Below are positions 41,974 through 50,050 of a stretch of 64,000 bases of DNA, piece by piece. Positions within the stretch are counted from its first letter, which is position 1, and every line of letters begins with the position of its first letter. A program made the position numbers and the translations under genes. Where the stretch lies: assembly GCA_046729255.1 (NCBI GenBank), contig JBKPGF010000021.1:1-64000 (forward strand). Reading direction: 5' to 3'. Origin of the DNA: PALSA-612 sp046729255 (GTDB lineage Bacteria; Actinomycetota; Thermoleophilia; Gaiellales; Gaiellaceae). The notes below the pieces were generated by a model. That model worked only from the letters and a program-made list of their open reading frames with translations. It did no database searches and was not told where the DNA came from.

Positions 41974-42023
41974 GCGTTCCCCCTTTCGCGTCGAGCCTGA
42001 CACTGGAGGGTACGGTACGGAGG

Positions 42024-42932
42024 ATGAAGCTCGAAGGCGTCCACCACGTCACCTGCATCACCGGTGACGCCCCGCAGAACGTCGAGTACTACACGGGCAC
42101 CCTCGGCCTCCGGCTCGTGAAGAAGACCGTGAACCAGGACGATCCGACGGTCTACCACCTGTTCTACGCGGACGAGCAAGGCAGTCCCGGCTCGGACATC
42201 ACGTTCTTCGAGTACCCGCACGCCGCTCCTGGACACGCGGGCGCCGGGATGGTGCACCGAGTCGTCTGGCGCGTGGCGTCGAACGACGCGCTCGACTTCT
42301 GGGAGCAGCGCGTGGGAGGCGAGCGCGGTGACGGTGTTCTCCGCTTCAGAGATCCGGAAGGGCTCGAGCACGAGCTGGCGGCCGTGGAGACGGACGACCC
42401 GCCGCTCATCGCCGACCATCCCGAGATCCCGAGGGAGCTCGCCCTTCAGGGGTTCGACGGCATCCGGGCCTTCGCGACAGACCCGGAGGCGAGCCGCCAG
42501 GCGCTCGAGGAGGCGCTCGCGTTCGACCCCGTCGCTCAAAGCGCGTGGGAGGCGCGTGGCCGGGAGCGGGGAGGCTTCTACGCGTACGACGCGGCGCCGG
42601 CGCAGCGCGGGGTGATGGGCGCCGGCGCCGTCCACCACGTCGCGTGGGCGTCGCCGATGGACGACCACGAGGGCTGGCAGCGGCGCGTGGCTTCCGCCGG
42701 CCTCCGGCCGACGCCGATCATCGACCGCTTCTGGTTCCGCTCGATCTACTTCCGTGAGCCGAGCGGCGTGCTCTTCGAGATCGCCACCCTCGGGCCCGGC
42801 TTCGGCGTGGACGAGGATCCCGAGCACCTGGGCGAGGCTCTCGTGCTTCCGCCCGACTTCGAGCATCTCCGTGACCGGCTGGAGCAGGTACTGACACCGC
42901 TTCCGAGCCCCCGCAGCCCGGTGGTACCCTAG
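42024..42932 (+). CDS. VOC-family ring-cleaving dioxygenase-like protein (MhqO type)
   Basis: The protein has 302 residues with two VOC repeats. The first module has VHHVTCITGDAPQNVEYYTG and ends FFEYPHAAPG. The second has VHHVAWASPMDD and FWFRSIYFREPSGVLFEIAT. HH..C and the two later His and Glu residues match the metal site of extradiol-type hydroquinone dioxygenases (MhqO family). TACGGT at 42011-42016 lies seven bases before the ATG. It ends five bases before tatA but the tatA -10-like box lies in its last codons. Confidence 0.87.
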   Translation: MKLEGVHHVTCITGDAPQNVEYYTGTLGLRLVKKTVNQDDPTVYHLFYADEQGSPGSDITFFEYPHAAPGHAGAGMVHRVVWRVASNDALDFWEQRVGGERGDGVLRFRDPEGLEHELAAVETDDPPLIADHPEIPRELALQGFDGIRAFATDPEASRQALEEALAFDPVAQSAWEARGRERGGFYAYDAAPAQRGVMGAGAVHHVAWASPMDDHEGWQRRVASAGLRPTPIIDRFWFRSIYFREPSGVLFEIATLGPGFGVDEDPEHLGEALVLPPDFEHLRDRLEQVLTPLPSPRSPVVP

Positions 42933-42937
42933 CCCTC

Positions 42938-43156
42938 ATGCCAGGCTGGATCGGACCGGGCGAGATCATCATCCTCCTCATCGTCGCGCTGCTGGTCTTC
43001 GGGCCGAAGAAGCTGCCCGAGATGGGCCGCTCGATCGGCAAGGGCATGCGGGAGTTCAAGAACTCGATCAGCATCGATGACGATGACGATGTGTCGCCTG
43101 AGCTGCCCGAGGAGACGCCTCGGGCGACGCCGAAGCGCGACACCACGACGACGTAG
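42938..43156 (+). CDS. tatA: Twin-arginine translocation subunit TatA
   Basis: The protein has 72 residues: a membrane helix GEIIILLIVALLVFGPKKLP with the conserved FGPKKLP hinge, an amphipathic helix EMGRSIGKGMREFKNSI, and an acidic tail (DDDDDV) with a basic end. This is the pore-forming Tat subunit; no TatB is beside it, as is usual in actinobacteria or minimal systems. TACCCT at 42925-42930 lies seven bases before the ATG, in the end of the dioxygenase gene. tatC follows six bases later. Confidence 0.95.
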   Translation: MPGWIGPGEIIILLIVALLVFGPKKLPEMGRSIGKGMREFKNSISIDDDDDVSPELPEETPRATPKRDTTTT

Positions 43157-43162
43157 CTAGCT

Positions 43163-43948
43163 ATGCGCCGAGTCATTCCTCGGCGACTCGCGCCCGGGGA
43201 AGAGGCGCCGCTCGTCGAACATCTTGGAGAGCTGCGGGCAAGGCTCGTCTGGTGCCTCGTCGCGATCGGTGCCGCGTTCATCGTCACCTTCGCGTTCCAC
43301 GACACGATCATCGGCTGGCTCAACCGGCCGCTCGACGAAGGCGTGAAGCCGACGACGTTCGCCGTGGCAGAGCCGTTCATGACGTCGTTCATGATCAGCT
43401 TCTGGGCGGCGGTGGCGATCGCGCTCCCCGTCATCCTCTGGCAGCTGTGGAGCTTCCTCGCCCCGGCGTTCTACGAGCACACGCAGCGGGTCGTCCTCGG
43501 GTTCGTGGCGTTCGCGACGACGCTGTTCCTCGGCGGGCTGTTCTTCGCGTACTTCGTCGCACTGCCCGCGGCGGTCCAGTTCCTCACGAACTTCGACTCC
43601 GACCTCTACGACATCCAGATCCGAGCCAGGGACTACTACACCTTCGTCATGTGGGTGTTGATCGCGCTCTCGGTCGTGTTCGAGCTGCCGATCTTCATCC
43701 TCGCCCTTGCGCGGCTGGGGATCGTCCCGTCGTCGAAGCTGCGCCGCAACCGGAGGATCGGCTACGTGGCCGTGACTGCGCTCGCGGTCGCGATGCCGGG
43801 GGTCGATCCGGTGACGCTGATCTTCACGATGATCCCGTTGCTCTTCCTGTTCGAGTTATCGATCTGGCTGGCGATCTTCTTCGACAGGCGCTGGCAGCGG
43901 GCTGCCGACGCGCGCGACGCGGCCTTCGAGGCCGGAGCGGACGCGTAG
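43163..43948 (+). CDS. tatC: Twin-arginine translocation subunit TatC
   Basis: The protein has 261 residues and six membrane helices. LVEHLGELRARLVWC is the conserved N-terminal E and R motif that meets the twin-arginine signal. The conserved WQLWSFLAPAFYEHTQR and the Glu-rich ending (FELPIFILALARLGIV, then RIGYVAVTALAVAMPGVDPVT) fit the family. It is the signal-peptide receptor of the Tat system. Its stop precedes the thrS TTG start by four bases, so all three genes are probably co-transcribed. Confidence 0.95.
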   Translation: MRRVIPRRLAPGEEAPLVEHLGELRARLVWCLVAIGAAFIVTFAFHDTIIGWLNRPLDEGVKPTTFAVAEPFMTSFMISFWAAVAIALPVILWQLWSFLAPAFYEHTQRVVLGFVAFATTLFLGGLFFAYFVALPAAVQFLTNFDSDLYDIQIRARDYYTFVMWVLIALSVVFELPIFILALARLGIVPSSKLRRNRRIGYVAVTALAVAMPGVDPVTLIFTMIPLLFLFELSIWLAIFFDRRWQRAADARDAAFEAGADA

Positions 43949-43952
43949 CGCC

Positions 43953-45842
43953 TTGAAAGTCGTCCTCCCCGACAGGTCGGAGCTCGAGCTGCCCGACGGC
44001 GCATCCGGGCTCGACGCCGCGAAGGCGATCGGCCCGAAGCTGGCCGAGCAGGCTGTGCTCGTGCGCTCGAACGGCCACGTCCAGGACCTGCGGCTGCCGC
44101 TCACGGACGGCGGCGAGATCGAGATCCTCACGACGCGTAACACCGACGACCCCGACGCGCTCTCCGTCCTTCGCCATTCGTCGGCGCATCTGCTCGCGGA
44201 AGCAGTCCGTCGCCTGTACCCGGGCGTGAAGATCGCCATCGGCCCGCCCGTCGAGAACGGCTTCTACTACGACTTCGAGTTCTCGGAGCCGATCCACGAG
44301 GCCGACCTCGAGCGGATCGAGGAGGAGATGCGCCGCCAGCTCGCCGAAGGGCGCGAATGGACTCGCGCGGAGACCTCGCGCGACGAGGCGCGGGAGCGCT
44401 TCGCCGCGGAGGGCGAGACGTACAAGGTCGAGCTCGTCGACACTGCCGAAGGGGACATCTCGCTCTACACCCAGGGCGAGTTCACCGACCTCTGCCGCGG
44501 GCCGCACCTCCAGGACTCGAAGCCGATCAAGGCGCTCAAGCTCACCGGGCTGGCCGGGGCGTACTGGCGTGGCGACGAGAAGAACACCCAGCTGACCCGG
44601 ATCTACGGGACGGCGTTCTACTCGCAGGAGGACCTCGACGCGCATCTCGAGCAGCTCGAGCAGGCGAAGCGACGCGACCATCGGCTGCTCGGTCGCCAGC
44701 TCGACCTCTTCCATGCGTCCGAGTTCTCGCCCGGCGCCGCGCTCTGGACGCCGAAGGGCATGGCGATCTGGAATGCGCTCGAAGACTTGCGCCGCGCCGA
44801 GAACGCCAAGCGCGGGTATCAGGAGGTGAAGACGCCGCTCATGTGGGACGTCGAGCTCTGGAAGCGCTCCGGCCACTGGGAGAAGTACCACGACGCTCTG
44901 TTCCAGGTCGCGCACGGGGATTCGCTGTACGGCCTGAAGCCGATGAATTGCCCCGGACACATGCTGCTCTTCAACACGAAGCTGCGCAGCTACCGAGATC
45001 TGCCGATCCGCTACGCGGAGGCGGCAGTTCTCCACCGCGACGAGCCCACCGGGACGCTCCAGGGGATCACACGTGCGCGGCAGTTTTCTCAGGACGACGC
45101 GCACGTGTTCTGCACCGAAGAGCAGATCGAGGAGGAGATCGACGCGATGTTCGACTACGTCGGCTTCCTCTACGACCGGTTCGGCGTTCGTGACATCGCC
45201 CACGCCGAGCTCGCGACGCGGCCAGACAACAAGCTCGGGACGGAGGAGGACTGGGACTACACCGAAGGGGTCCTCCGCGCGGCGGTCGAGCGCCAGGGCA
45301 TTCCGTACCGGATCGCGGAAGGCGAGGGGGCGTTCTACGGCCCGAAGATCGACTTCTTCATGGACGACGCCCACGGCCGGCCGTGGCAGATGGGCACGAT
45401 CCAGCTCGACGGCCAGCAGCCGGCGCGTCTCGGTTGCACGTACATGGGCGCGGACAACGCCGAGCACATGCCCTACCTGCTGCACCGGGCGCTCTTCGGA
45501 TCGCTCGAGCGCTTCATCGGCATCCTCATCGAGCACTACGGCGGCGACTTCCCGCTCTGGCTCGCGCCGGTGCAGGTGCGCCTGATCCCTGTCGGCGAGA
45601 GCCACCGGCCTGCAGTCGCGGGCATCCGGACGAGGCTCGTGGACGGCGGCGCACGTGCCGATGTCGACGAGCGTGACGAGACGGTCTCCAAGCGCATCCG
45701 CGACGCGGAGCTGGAGAAGATCCCGCGCGTCGTCGTGTACGGAGACAAGGAGTCCGAGGGGGCGCTGGCCGTGCGGGAGCGCGGCGGCGGCCAGTCGACC
45801 CGTAGTCTTGACGAGCTGCTCGCCGAGCTTGCTAGCCTGTAG
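43953..45842 (+). CDS. thrS: Threonyl-tRNA synthetase
   Basis: The protein has 629 residues from a TTG start. The TGS domain covers about residues 1-60. The editing domain has HSSAH at residues 75-79 and a later CRGPH (the zinc-like editing site). The class II core has motif 1, MNCPGHMLLFN (Cys and metal), motif 2 (HRDEPTGTLQGITRARQFSQDDAH) and motif 3 (HRALFGSLERFIGI). The zinc-ligand residues (Cys of MNCPGH, His of DDAH, His of LHRA) are all present. The anticodon-binding domain begins near LWLAPVQVRLIPVG. A short hairpin CCTGC-GAA-GCAGG follows the stop at 45845-45857. Confidence 0.97.
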   Translation: MKVVLPDRSELELPDGASGLDAAKAIGPKLAEQAVLVRSNGHVQDLRLPLTDGGEIEILTTRNTDDPDALSVLRHSSAHLLAEAVRRLYPGVKIAIGPPVENGFYYDFEFSEPIHEADLERIEEEMRRQLAEGREWTRAETSRDEARERFAAEGETYKVELVDTAEGDISLYTQGEFTDLCRGPHLQDSKPIKALKLTGLAGAYWRGDEKNTQLTRIYGTAFYSQEDLDAHLEQLEQAKRRDHRLLGRQLDLFHASEFSPGAALWTPKGMAIWNALEDLRRAENAKRGYQEVKTPLMWDVELWKRSGHWEKYHDALFQVAHGDSLYGLKPMNCPGHMLLFNTKLRSYRDLPIRYAEAAVLHRDEPTGTLQGITRARQFSQDDAHVFCTEEQIEEEIDAMFDYVGFLYDRFGVRDIAHAELATRPDNKLGTEEDWDYTEGVLRAAVERQGIPYRIAEGEGAFYGPKIDFFMDDAHGRPWQMGTIQLDGQQPARLGCTYMGADNAEHMPYLLHRALFGSLERFIGILIEHYGGDFPLWLAPVQVRLIPVGESHRPAVAGIRTRLVDGGARADVDERDETVSKRIRDAELEKIPRVVVYGDKESEGALAVRERGGGQSTRSLDELLAELASL

Positions 45843-45915
45843 GGCCTGCGAAGCAGGAGCGGCACCGTTCCTCACCTCCCGAGCTCGAGGCTCCGTGGAG
45901 GTTCAACCGAGTCGC

Positions 45916-45997
45916 AACGACGAGGATCGGGGCCGCTTGCGTAGCGGTTTCGTCGTTCGATCAGGAGGATAGAGGCGGCTTGGTGACAGTTCTTTGA
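45916..45997 (+). promoter_or_regulatory. Structured leader of the infC-rpmI-rplT operon with a mini-ORF
   Basis: Outer arms AACGACGA (45916-45923) and TCGTCGTT (45950-45957) enclose an inner hairpin CCGCT (45933-45937) and AGCGG (45943-45947). AGGAGG follows at 45963-45968. It serves a TTG at 45980 that opens a five-residue frame ending TGA at 45995-45997, overlapping the infC TTG at 45994. In other bacteria L20 or IF3 binds leader RNA to repress this operon. A leader-controlled feedback is inferred; no computed fold supports it here. Confidence 0.5.
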
Positions 45998-46599
45998 GAC
46001 CGAGACGGTTTGTAGAGCCCGTCCGTCCGGTCCCCCAGACCCGGGTCAACGACTCGATCCGCGTGCCGCGTGTGCGGCTGATCGACGAAGGTGGCGAGCA
46101 GTTGGGGATCAAGCCCACGCCGGAAGCCCTCGAGTACGCGTACTCGAAGGGACTCGACCTCGTCGAGGTCGCCGCGCAGGCGGATCCGCCGGTGGCGAGG
46201 GTCATGGATTACGGCAAGTACCGCTACGAGCAGGAGCAGAAGGCCAAGCTCGCCCGCAAGCACCAGTCCCAGATCCACGTCAAGGAGATCAAGCTCAGAC
46301 CGAAGATCGGAGTCCACGACTACGAGACCAAGAAGGGCCACGTCCTTCGCTTCCTCGGGCAGCGCGCCAAGGTGAAGGTCACGATCATGTTCCGGGGGCG
46401 GGAGACCCTCCATCCGGAGCGCGGACGTGACCTGCTCATGCGGCTCGCAGACGATGTCGCCGAGCTCGGCCACATCGAGGCTCAGCCCGAGGTGGACGGA
46501 CGGAACATGGTCATGGTGCTCGCGCCGACGAAGGCCGCAGGCAAGGAGCGGCCGGCCGGTGAGGCGGAGGCCGAGGTCACGAGCGCAACCGGAAGCTAG
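45994..46599 (+). CDS. infC: Translation initiation factor IF-3
   Basis: The protein has 201 residues. The N-domain has VNDSIRVPRVRLIDEGGEQLGI and the linker YEQEQKAKLARKHQ. The C-domain contains VKEIKLRPKIGVHDYETKKGHVLRFL and VTIMFRGRETLHPERGRDLL. TTG 45994 is the only in-frame start after the stop at 45970. Rare starts on infC are typical because IF3 itself rejects them, which gives autoregulation. The upstream hairpin and mini-ORF may add to this. It is followed by rpmI and rplT. Confidence 0.94.
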   Translation: MRPRRFVEPVRPVPQTRVNDSIRVPRVRLIDEGGEQLGIKPTPEALEYAYSKGLDLVEVAAQADPPVARVMDYGKYRYEQEQKAKLARKHQSQIHVKEIKLRPKIGVHDYETKKGHVLRFLGQRAKVKVTIMFRGRETLHPERGRDLLMRLADDVAELGHIEAQPEVDGRNMVMVLAPTKAAGKERPAGEAEAEVTSATGS

Positions 46600-46605
46600 G
46601 TACAC

Positions 46606-46806
46606 ATGCCGAAACAGAAGACATCCAGCGCCGCAAAGAAGCGGTTCAAGGTCACGGGGTCGGGCAAGATCCTGCGCCGCCATGCGATGCAGAGCCACAA
46701 CCTCGAGAAGAAGTCGGCCAAGCGCAAGCGTGACTTCGCACGCGACGAGGCCGTGCACAAGTCGGACCTCCGCGAGGTACGCAAGCTCCTGGGGCGTGGG
46801 TCCTAA
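46606..46806 (+). CDS. rpmI: Ribosomal protein bL35
   Basis: The protein has 66 residues with the family's very basic layout: MPKQKTSSAAKKRFKVTGSG, LRRHAMQSHNLEKKSAKRKRD and the tail VRKLLGR. It starts seven bases after infC and its stop overlaps the rplT start region (TAATG at 46804-46808). It is a large-subunit protein and always neighbours infC and rplT in this order. Confidence 0.95.
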   Translation: MPKQKTSSAAKKRFKVTGSGKILRRHAMQSHNLEKKSAKRKRDFARDEAVHKSDLREVRKLLGRGS

Positions 46807-47213
46807 TGCCGCGGGTGAAGCGATCCGTCGCCGCTCGCAAGAAGCGCCGCAAGGTGCTCGAGCAGGCGAAGGGCTATTGGGGCCTGAAGCACACGAGCTA
46901 CACGCGGGCGAAAGAACAGGTCGACAAGTCCCTCGTCTACGCCTACCGCGACCGGCGCGTGCGCAAGCGCTCGATGCGGAGTCTCTGGATCATCCGCATC
47001 AACGCCGCTGCGCGGCGTGAGGGCCTCTCGTACAACCAGTTCATCGCCGGCTGCAAGAAGGCCGAGATCGAGCTCGACCGCAAGGTGCTCGCAGATCTCG
47101 CGGTCAGCGACCCCGCAGCCTTCACCGCGATCGCCGAGAAGGCCAAAGCCGCCCTCGCACCACCGGACGCTCAGGGCTCCAGCCGGGCGAAGCCCGGCTC
47201 CGCCCAGAGCTAG
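46806..47213 (+). CDS. rplT: Ribosomal protein bL20
   Basis: The protein has 135 residues. The core matches bL20: MPRVKRSVAARKKRRKVLEQ, AKGYWGLKHTSYTRAKEQV, YAYRDRRVRKRSMRSLWI, RINAAARREGLSYNQFI and GCKKAEIELDRKVLADLAV. It is longer than the usual roughly 118 residues because of an Ala/Pro/Ser-rich tail (APPDAQGSSRAKPGSAQS). The tail's DNA contains a perfect hairpin AGCCGGGC-GAA-GCCCGGCT (47179-47197), so the extension may be a coding-embedded terminator. Confidence 0.95.
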   Translation: MPRVKRSVAARKKRRKVLEQAKGYWGLKHTSYTRAKEQVDKSLVYAYRDRRVRKRSMRSLWIIRINAAARREGLSYNQFIAGCKKAEIELDRKVLADLAVSDPAAFTAIAEKAKAALAPPDAQGSSRAKPGSAQS

Positions 47214-47308
47214 CGCCGCTCGCGGCAGGATGCTCCGCCCTCGTCGCGAGTCCGTACTCGCGTGTACTGTCCTCGCTCCTCGGGCTAGCCTCCTTGGCGA
47301 GCGGCGCT
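47212..47308. repeat. 97-base inverted-repeat element between rplT and the methylase
   Basis: Perfect 12-base arms AGCGCCGCTCGC (47212-47223) and GCGAGCGGCGCT (47297-47308) enclose a perfect inner hairpin CGCGAGT (47245-47251), CCGT, ACTCGCG (47256-47262). It fills most of the 129-base gap 47214-47342. The GTACT/GTAC theme at its centre recalls the 171-base elements at 10879 and 60737. Family membership is uncertain. Confidence 0.6.
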
Positions 47309-47342
47309 CCGGAGGCGCGAGGACGAAGACTCGGCGGCCGAG

Positions 47343-48029
47343 GTGATCACCTCGGCGGCCAACCCGCGGCTCAAGCTGATCCGTCGGCTGCGCTCGGCGC
47401 CGCAGCGCAAGCGGCTCGGGCTGTTCGTCGTCGAGGGTGAGGATCTCCTCCAGGCCGGGATCGACGCGGGACTCGACCCTGAGGACGTGCTCACCGCCGG
47501 CGTCGACGTCGAGCCGAAGCTGCTCGCCGACGTGTCGGAGCTCGCGCATCCGGCGAGGGTAATCGCGGTGTTCCGGCGGGACGGTCTCGAGAAGGCGGAG
47601 CCAGGCACGACCGGGCTCGCGCTGTGGCACGTCGCCGATCCCGGGAACGTCGGCACCCTCATCCGGACGGCGGACGCGTTCCGCTCCTTCGTCGCGCTCT
47701 CAGCCGGCTGCGCCGACCCCACGTCGCCGAAGTCGCTGCGCGCGTCGGCGGGCGCGATCTTTCGCGTGCCGCTCCTCGACTTCGACGCAGCCCCGGCGCC
47801 GAGGATCGCGCTCGTCGCGCACGACGGCACGCCGCTCACAGACCTTCGGCTGCCCGAGCGCGTGACGTTCGTGCTCGGGGCCGAGCGCGAAGGCGTGCCG
47901 GAGGACGTGCTCGATCGGTGCGACGCCGTGGCAACGATCCCGATGCGTGAGAGCGCAGAGTCGCTGAATGTGGCTATCGCCGGAGCGATGGCCCTCTATG
48001 AGCACTCCCGCCGAAAGTCCAACGCGTAA
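47343..48029 (+). CDS. SpoU/TrmH-family RNA 2'-O-methyltransferase
   Basis: The protein has 228 residues from GTG 47343. The N-terminal substrate domain has NPRLKLIRRLRSAPQRKRLGLFVVEGEDL. The knotted C-terminal domain has motif 1 DPGNVGTLIRTADAF, motif 2 VTFVLGAEREGVPEDVL and motif 3 IPMRESAESLNVAIAGAMALY, all with the family's conserved N, E and S/N residues. It transfers methyl groups to ribose 2'-OH of tRNA or rRNA; the site cannot be told. It follows the ribosomal operon and shares its stop region with a hairpin at 48009. Confidence 0.92.
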   Translation: MITSAANPRLKLIRRLRSAPQRKRLGLFVVEGEDLLQAGIDAGLDPEDVLTAGVDVEPKLLADVSELAHPARVIAVFRRDGLEKAEPGTTGLALWHVADPGNVGTLIRTADAFRSFVALSAGCADPTSPKSLRASAGAIFRVPLLDFDAAPAPRIALVAHDGTPLTDLRLPERVTFVLGAEREGVPEDVLDRCDAVATIPMRESAESLNVAIAGAMALYEHSRRKSNA

Positions 48030-48048
48030 GCGAACTGGACTTTCGGCG
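48009..48048. terminator. Perfect 13-base-pair hairpin between convergent genes (terminator-like)
   Basis: CGCCGAAAGTCCA (48009-48021) pairs with TGGACTTTCGGCG (48036-48048) around a 14-base loop. It covers the end of the methylase gene and lies just before the DUF2207 stop at 48053. It is almost the same as the 50007-50048 hairpin, with paired C/G to T/A changes. There is no T-run on either side, so it would be a non-canonical terminator. Confidence 0.65.
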
Positions 48049-48052
48049 CCCG

Positions 48053-50005
48053 TTACCAGGCTCCCCCTCCACCGCCGCCGCCACCACCACCGCCACCGCC
48101 AGAGAAGCTGCCGCCGAAGCCCGAGCTGGAGCTGAAGCTCGAGCTGGACGAGGAAGGCGACGGCGGCGGCGTGAACGCGGCCGCGAACCCGCCCACGAGC
48201 TTCTCGATACCGAGCGCGCTCGCTCCCGAGCCGGCACTGCCGTCCGCGGAGATCCAGTAGATCGAGCTCTGGTCATGCAGTTCCTGCGGCATGTGCAGGT
48301 GCGCCGCCTCGAGCACCTTGCCGGCGATCCCGAACGAGATGCCGTACACGAGGTAGCGCTCCCAGAGGTCGAGGGTGGCGGGTGGCGCATCCTCGAGGCG
48401 CGGGAAGTCCGTGAGGTAGCGGCGGAAGGCAGCCCAGCGTTCTGCCTCGAGCTGGGTGGGCTTCGTCCGTTTGCGCCACAGCCGGATGTTGAAGACCGCC
48501 ACCAGCAGGACGAGAGCGTTCGGGAAGCATGCGAGGCCGAAGACGATCAGCAGCACGTCAGACCACGCGGGAGCTGCCGAATCGAAGCCGGCTGCACCGA
48601 CGATCAGCAGCACGATGCCGGCGACGATGAACGCCGGGATCGACCAGCCCATGATCTTGCCGCCGCTCCCTGGCACGTACCACTTGCGAATGCGGATCTC
48701 TTTCGAGATACGGGACTGGAAGTTGGAGAAGCGACTGGCGTTCTCCTTCCGCTCGACGGCGATGAGGCCCTGAACCTGCGTGAGGAGCACGGGCCCGTCC
48801 TCCAGCACGTCGTCCATGACATAGGTGACCGGCTCCTCCAGGTCGTTCAGCTTCTCCTCCCGGTCGCCCTCGGCGAGCTCCAGGTCGGAGACAGTCTCCG
48901 TTCGCTCGCCCTGCCACCGCCGCTCCTCGCTCGTGACCGGTGCCGAGGTGTAGCGGCCGCGCTGGATGAGGTCGAAGAGCGTGGCCGTGAAAGCGAGCGC
49001 GACGTTGACGGCGCTCTTGCGCTCGTGGAGCAGCGCCGGGACGAGCGCGGGAGGGAGCTCCGACGGAGGCGCCTGCTCGTACTCGCGGTCATAGCCGGTG
49101 CGGAGCTCGCGTCCGTAGACGAGCCAGACGAACGTGATGACGCAGAGCGCCGGCAGAGTCGCGAGCAGGAAGAGGTAGACGATCGTGCGCGGCAGATGAT
49201 CGAGCGCGTCGCGGATCTTCCGACGCCCATGCTCGTAGGCATCGACGGCCGCCTGCTCCTCGGCGACGATCTTCTCGAGCCCCGGGCTCTGCACGACGCG
49301 GGCTCCTGCGGTCGAGTCCACGAGCCGTCGCGGAAACGTCACTCTCAGCTCGACGAACTGCTCGGGAGGGACGAACAGCGCCCGCAGCTTGGCTGCCTTC
49401 GGATCGCGCTCGACGGTGCCCTGCACGCTCTGCGGATGGCCCCACACGCGATAGCGCGGCCCAGCTGCGACCCCGGGCAAGACGAGCGAGGCCTCGAGCG
49501 TCGTGACCCCGACGGGCCACTCGTCGCCCCACACCTGGAGGTTGACGTCCACGACGTCGTCGTAGGCGACGGCGACGCCGCGTAAGCGATAGGCGATGGT
49601 GAACGTCCGGCCCTCGTTCGAGGCGCGGTAGTGCCAAACCACGCGCATCCGGTCCGGTAGGCGCGCGACGCCGAATGTGTCCGGCGCACGCGAGCTACCG
49701 AGCTCCGCCGACGCCCCCGGCCTGTACAGCCGCTGTGGATGCTCCTCGCTGACGGAGATGCGGTCGACTGACTCCCCGGGGCGGAGCGGGATGTCTCGGT
49801 AGGCGCCGGTGAAGTCTCCGGAGAACGCGAAAAGGATCTTCTCCTCGACGAGCAGCGACGTGTCGGGTGCGACCGTGACCGTGATGTCCGCCCGCGGCAG
49901 CACGTAGCTCTTCGCCGCCGCCGCGGACGGCAACAGGGCGAACGCCAGCAGCGCGACCAGCAGGGGCTTGCGGATCACCAGAGGAGACTGTGACACTGCA
50001 TTCAA
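48053..50005 (-). CDS. DUF2207 family membrane protein, copy 1
   Basis: The protein has 650 residues. A signal peptide (LLVALLAFALLPSAAAA) and an N-terminal beta domain with the typical YVLPRADITVTVAPDTSLLVEEKI, GAYRDIPLRPGE and VVWHYRA are followed by two membrane stretches (near 285 and 470-540), a cytosolic part with TATLFDLIQRGRY, and a glycine tail SGGGG..AW at the end. The TTG start (50005) is uncertain; GTG at about codon 10 is possible. DUF2207 proteins have an unknown role, often with LemA. The last member of the minus-strand operon led by a methyltransferase. Confidence 0.85.
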   Translation of the reverse strand: MNAVSQSPLVIRKPLLVALLAFALLPSAAAAKSYVLPRADITVTVAPDTSLLVEEKILFAFSGDFTGAYRDIPLRPGESVDRISVSEEHPQRLYRPGASAELGSSRAPDTFGVARLPDRMRVVWHYRASNEGRTFTIAYRLRGVAVAYDDVVDVNLQVWGDEWPVGVTTLEASLVLPGVAAGPRYRVWGHPQSVQGTVERDPKAAKLRALFVPPEQFVELRVTFPRRLVDSTAGARVVQSPGLEKIVAEEQAAVDAYEHGRRKIRDALDHLPRTIVYLFLLATLPALCVITFVWLVYGRELRTGYDREYEQAPPSELPPALVPALLHERKSAVNVALAFTATLFDLIQRGRYTSAPVTSEERRWQGERTETVSDLELAEGDREEKLNDLEEPVTYVMDDVLEDGPVLLTQVQGLIAVERKENASRFSNFQSRISKEIRIRKWYVPGSGGKIMGWSIPAFIVAGIVLLIVGAAGFDSAAPAWSDVLLIVFGLACFPNALVLLVAVFNIRLWRKRTKPTQLEAERWAAFRRYLTDFPRLEDAPPATLDLWERYLVYGISFGIAGKVLEAAHLHMPQELHDQSSIYWISADGSAGSGASALGIEKLVGGFAAAFTPPPSPSSSSSSFSSSSGFGGSFSGGGGGGGGGGGGGAW

Positions 50006-50006
50006 T

Positions 50007-50048
50007 CCGTCGAAAGTCCAACGCGTGAGCGAACTGGACTTTCGACGG
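50007..50048. terminator. Perfect 14-base-pair hairpin between DUF2207 genes (attenuator-like)
   Basis: CCGTCGAAAGTCCA (50007-50020) pairs with TGGACTTTCGACGG (50035-50048). It is near identical to the 48009 hairpin, with one compensatory change (CGCC/GGCG to CGTC/GACG) that retains pairing. It sits after the stop of the 50051 gene and before the start of the 48053 gene. It may cut downstream expression within the operon. No T-run is seen. Confidence 0.65.
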
Positions 50049-50050
50049 CC

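Noticed and set aside
43824..45875. 683-codon minus-strand open frame antisense to thrS
   Set aside because: It is a shadow of thrS. The product is Arg/Glu/Leu rich with no motif, while the plus-strand frame is a full threonyl-tRNA synthetase.
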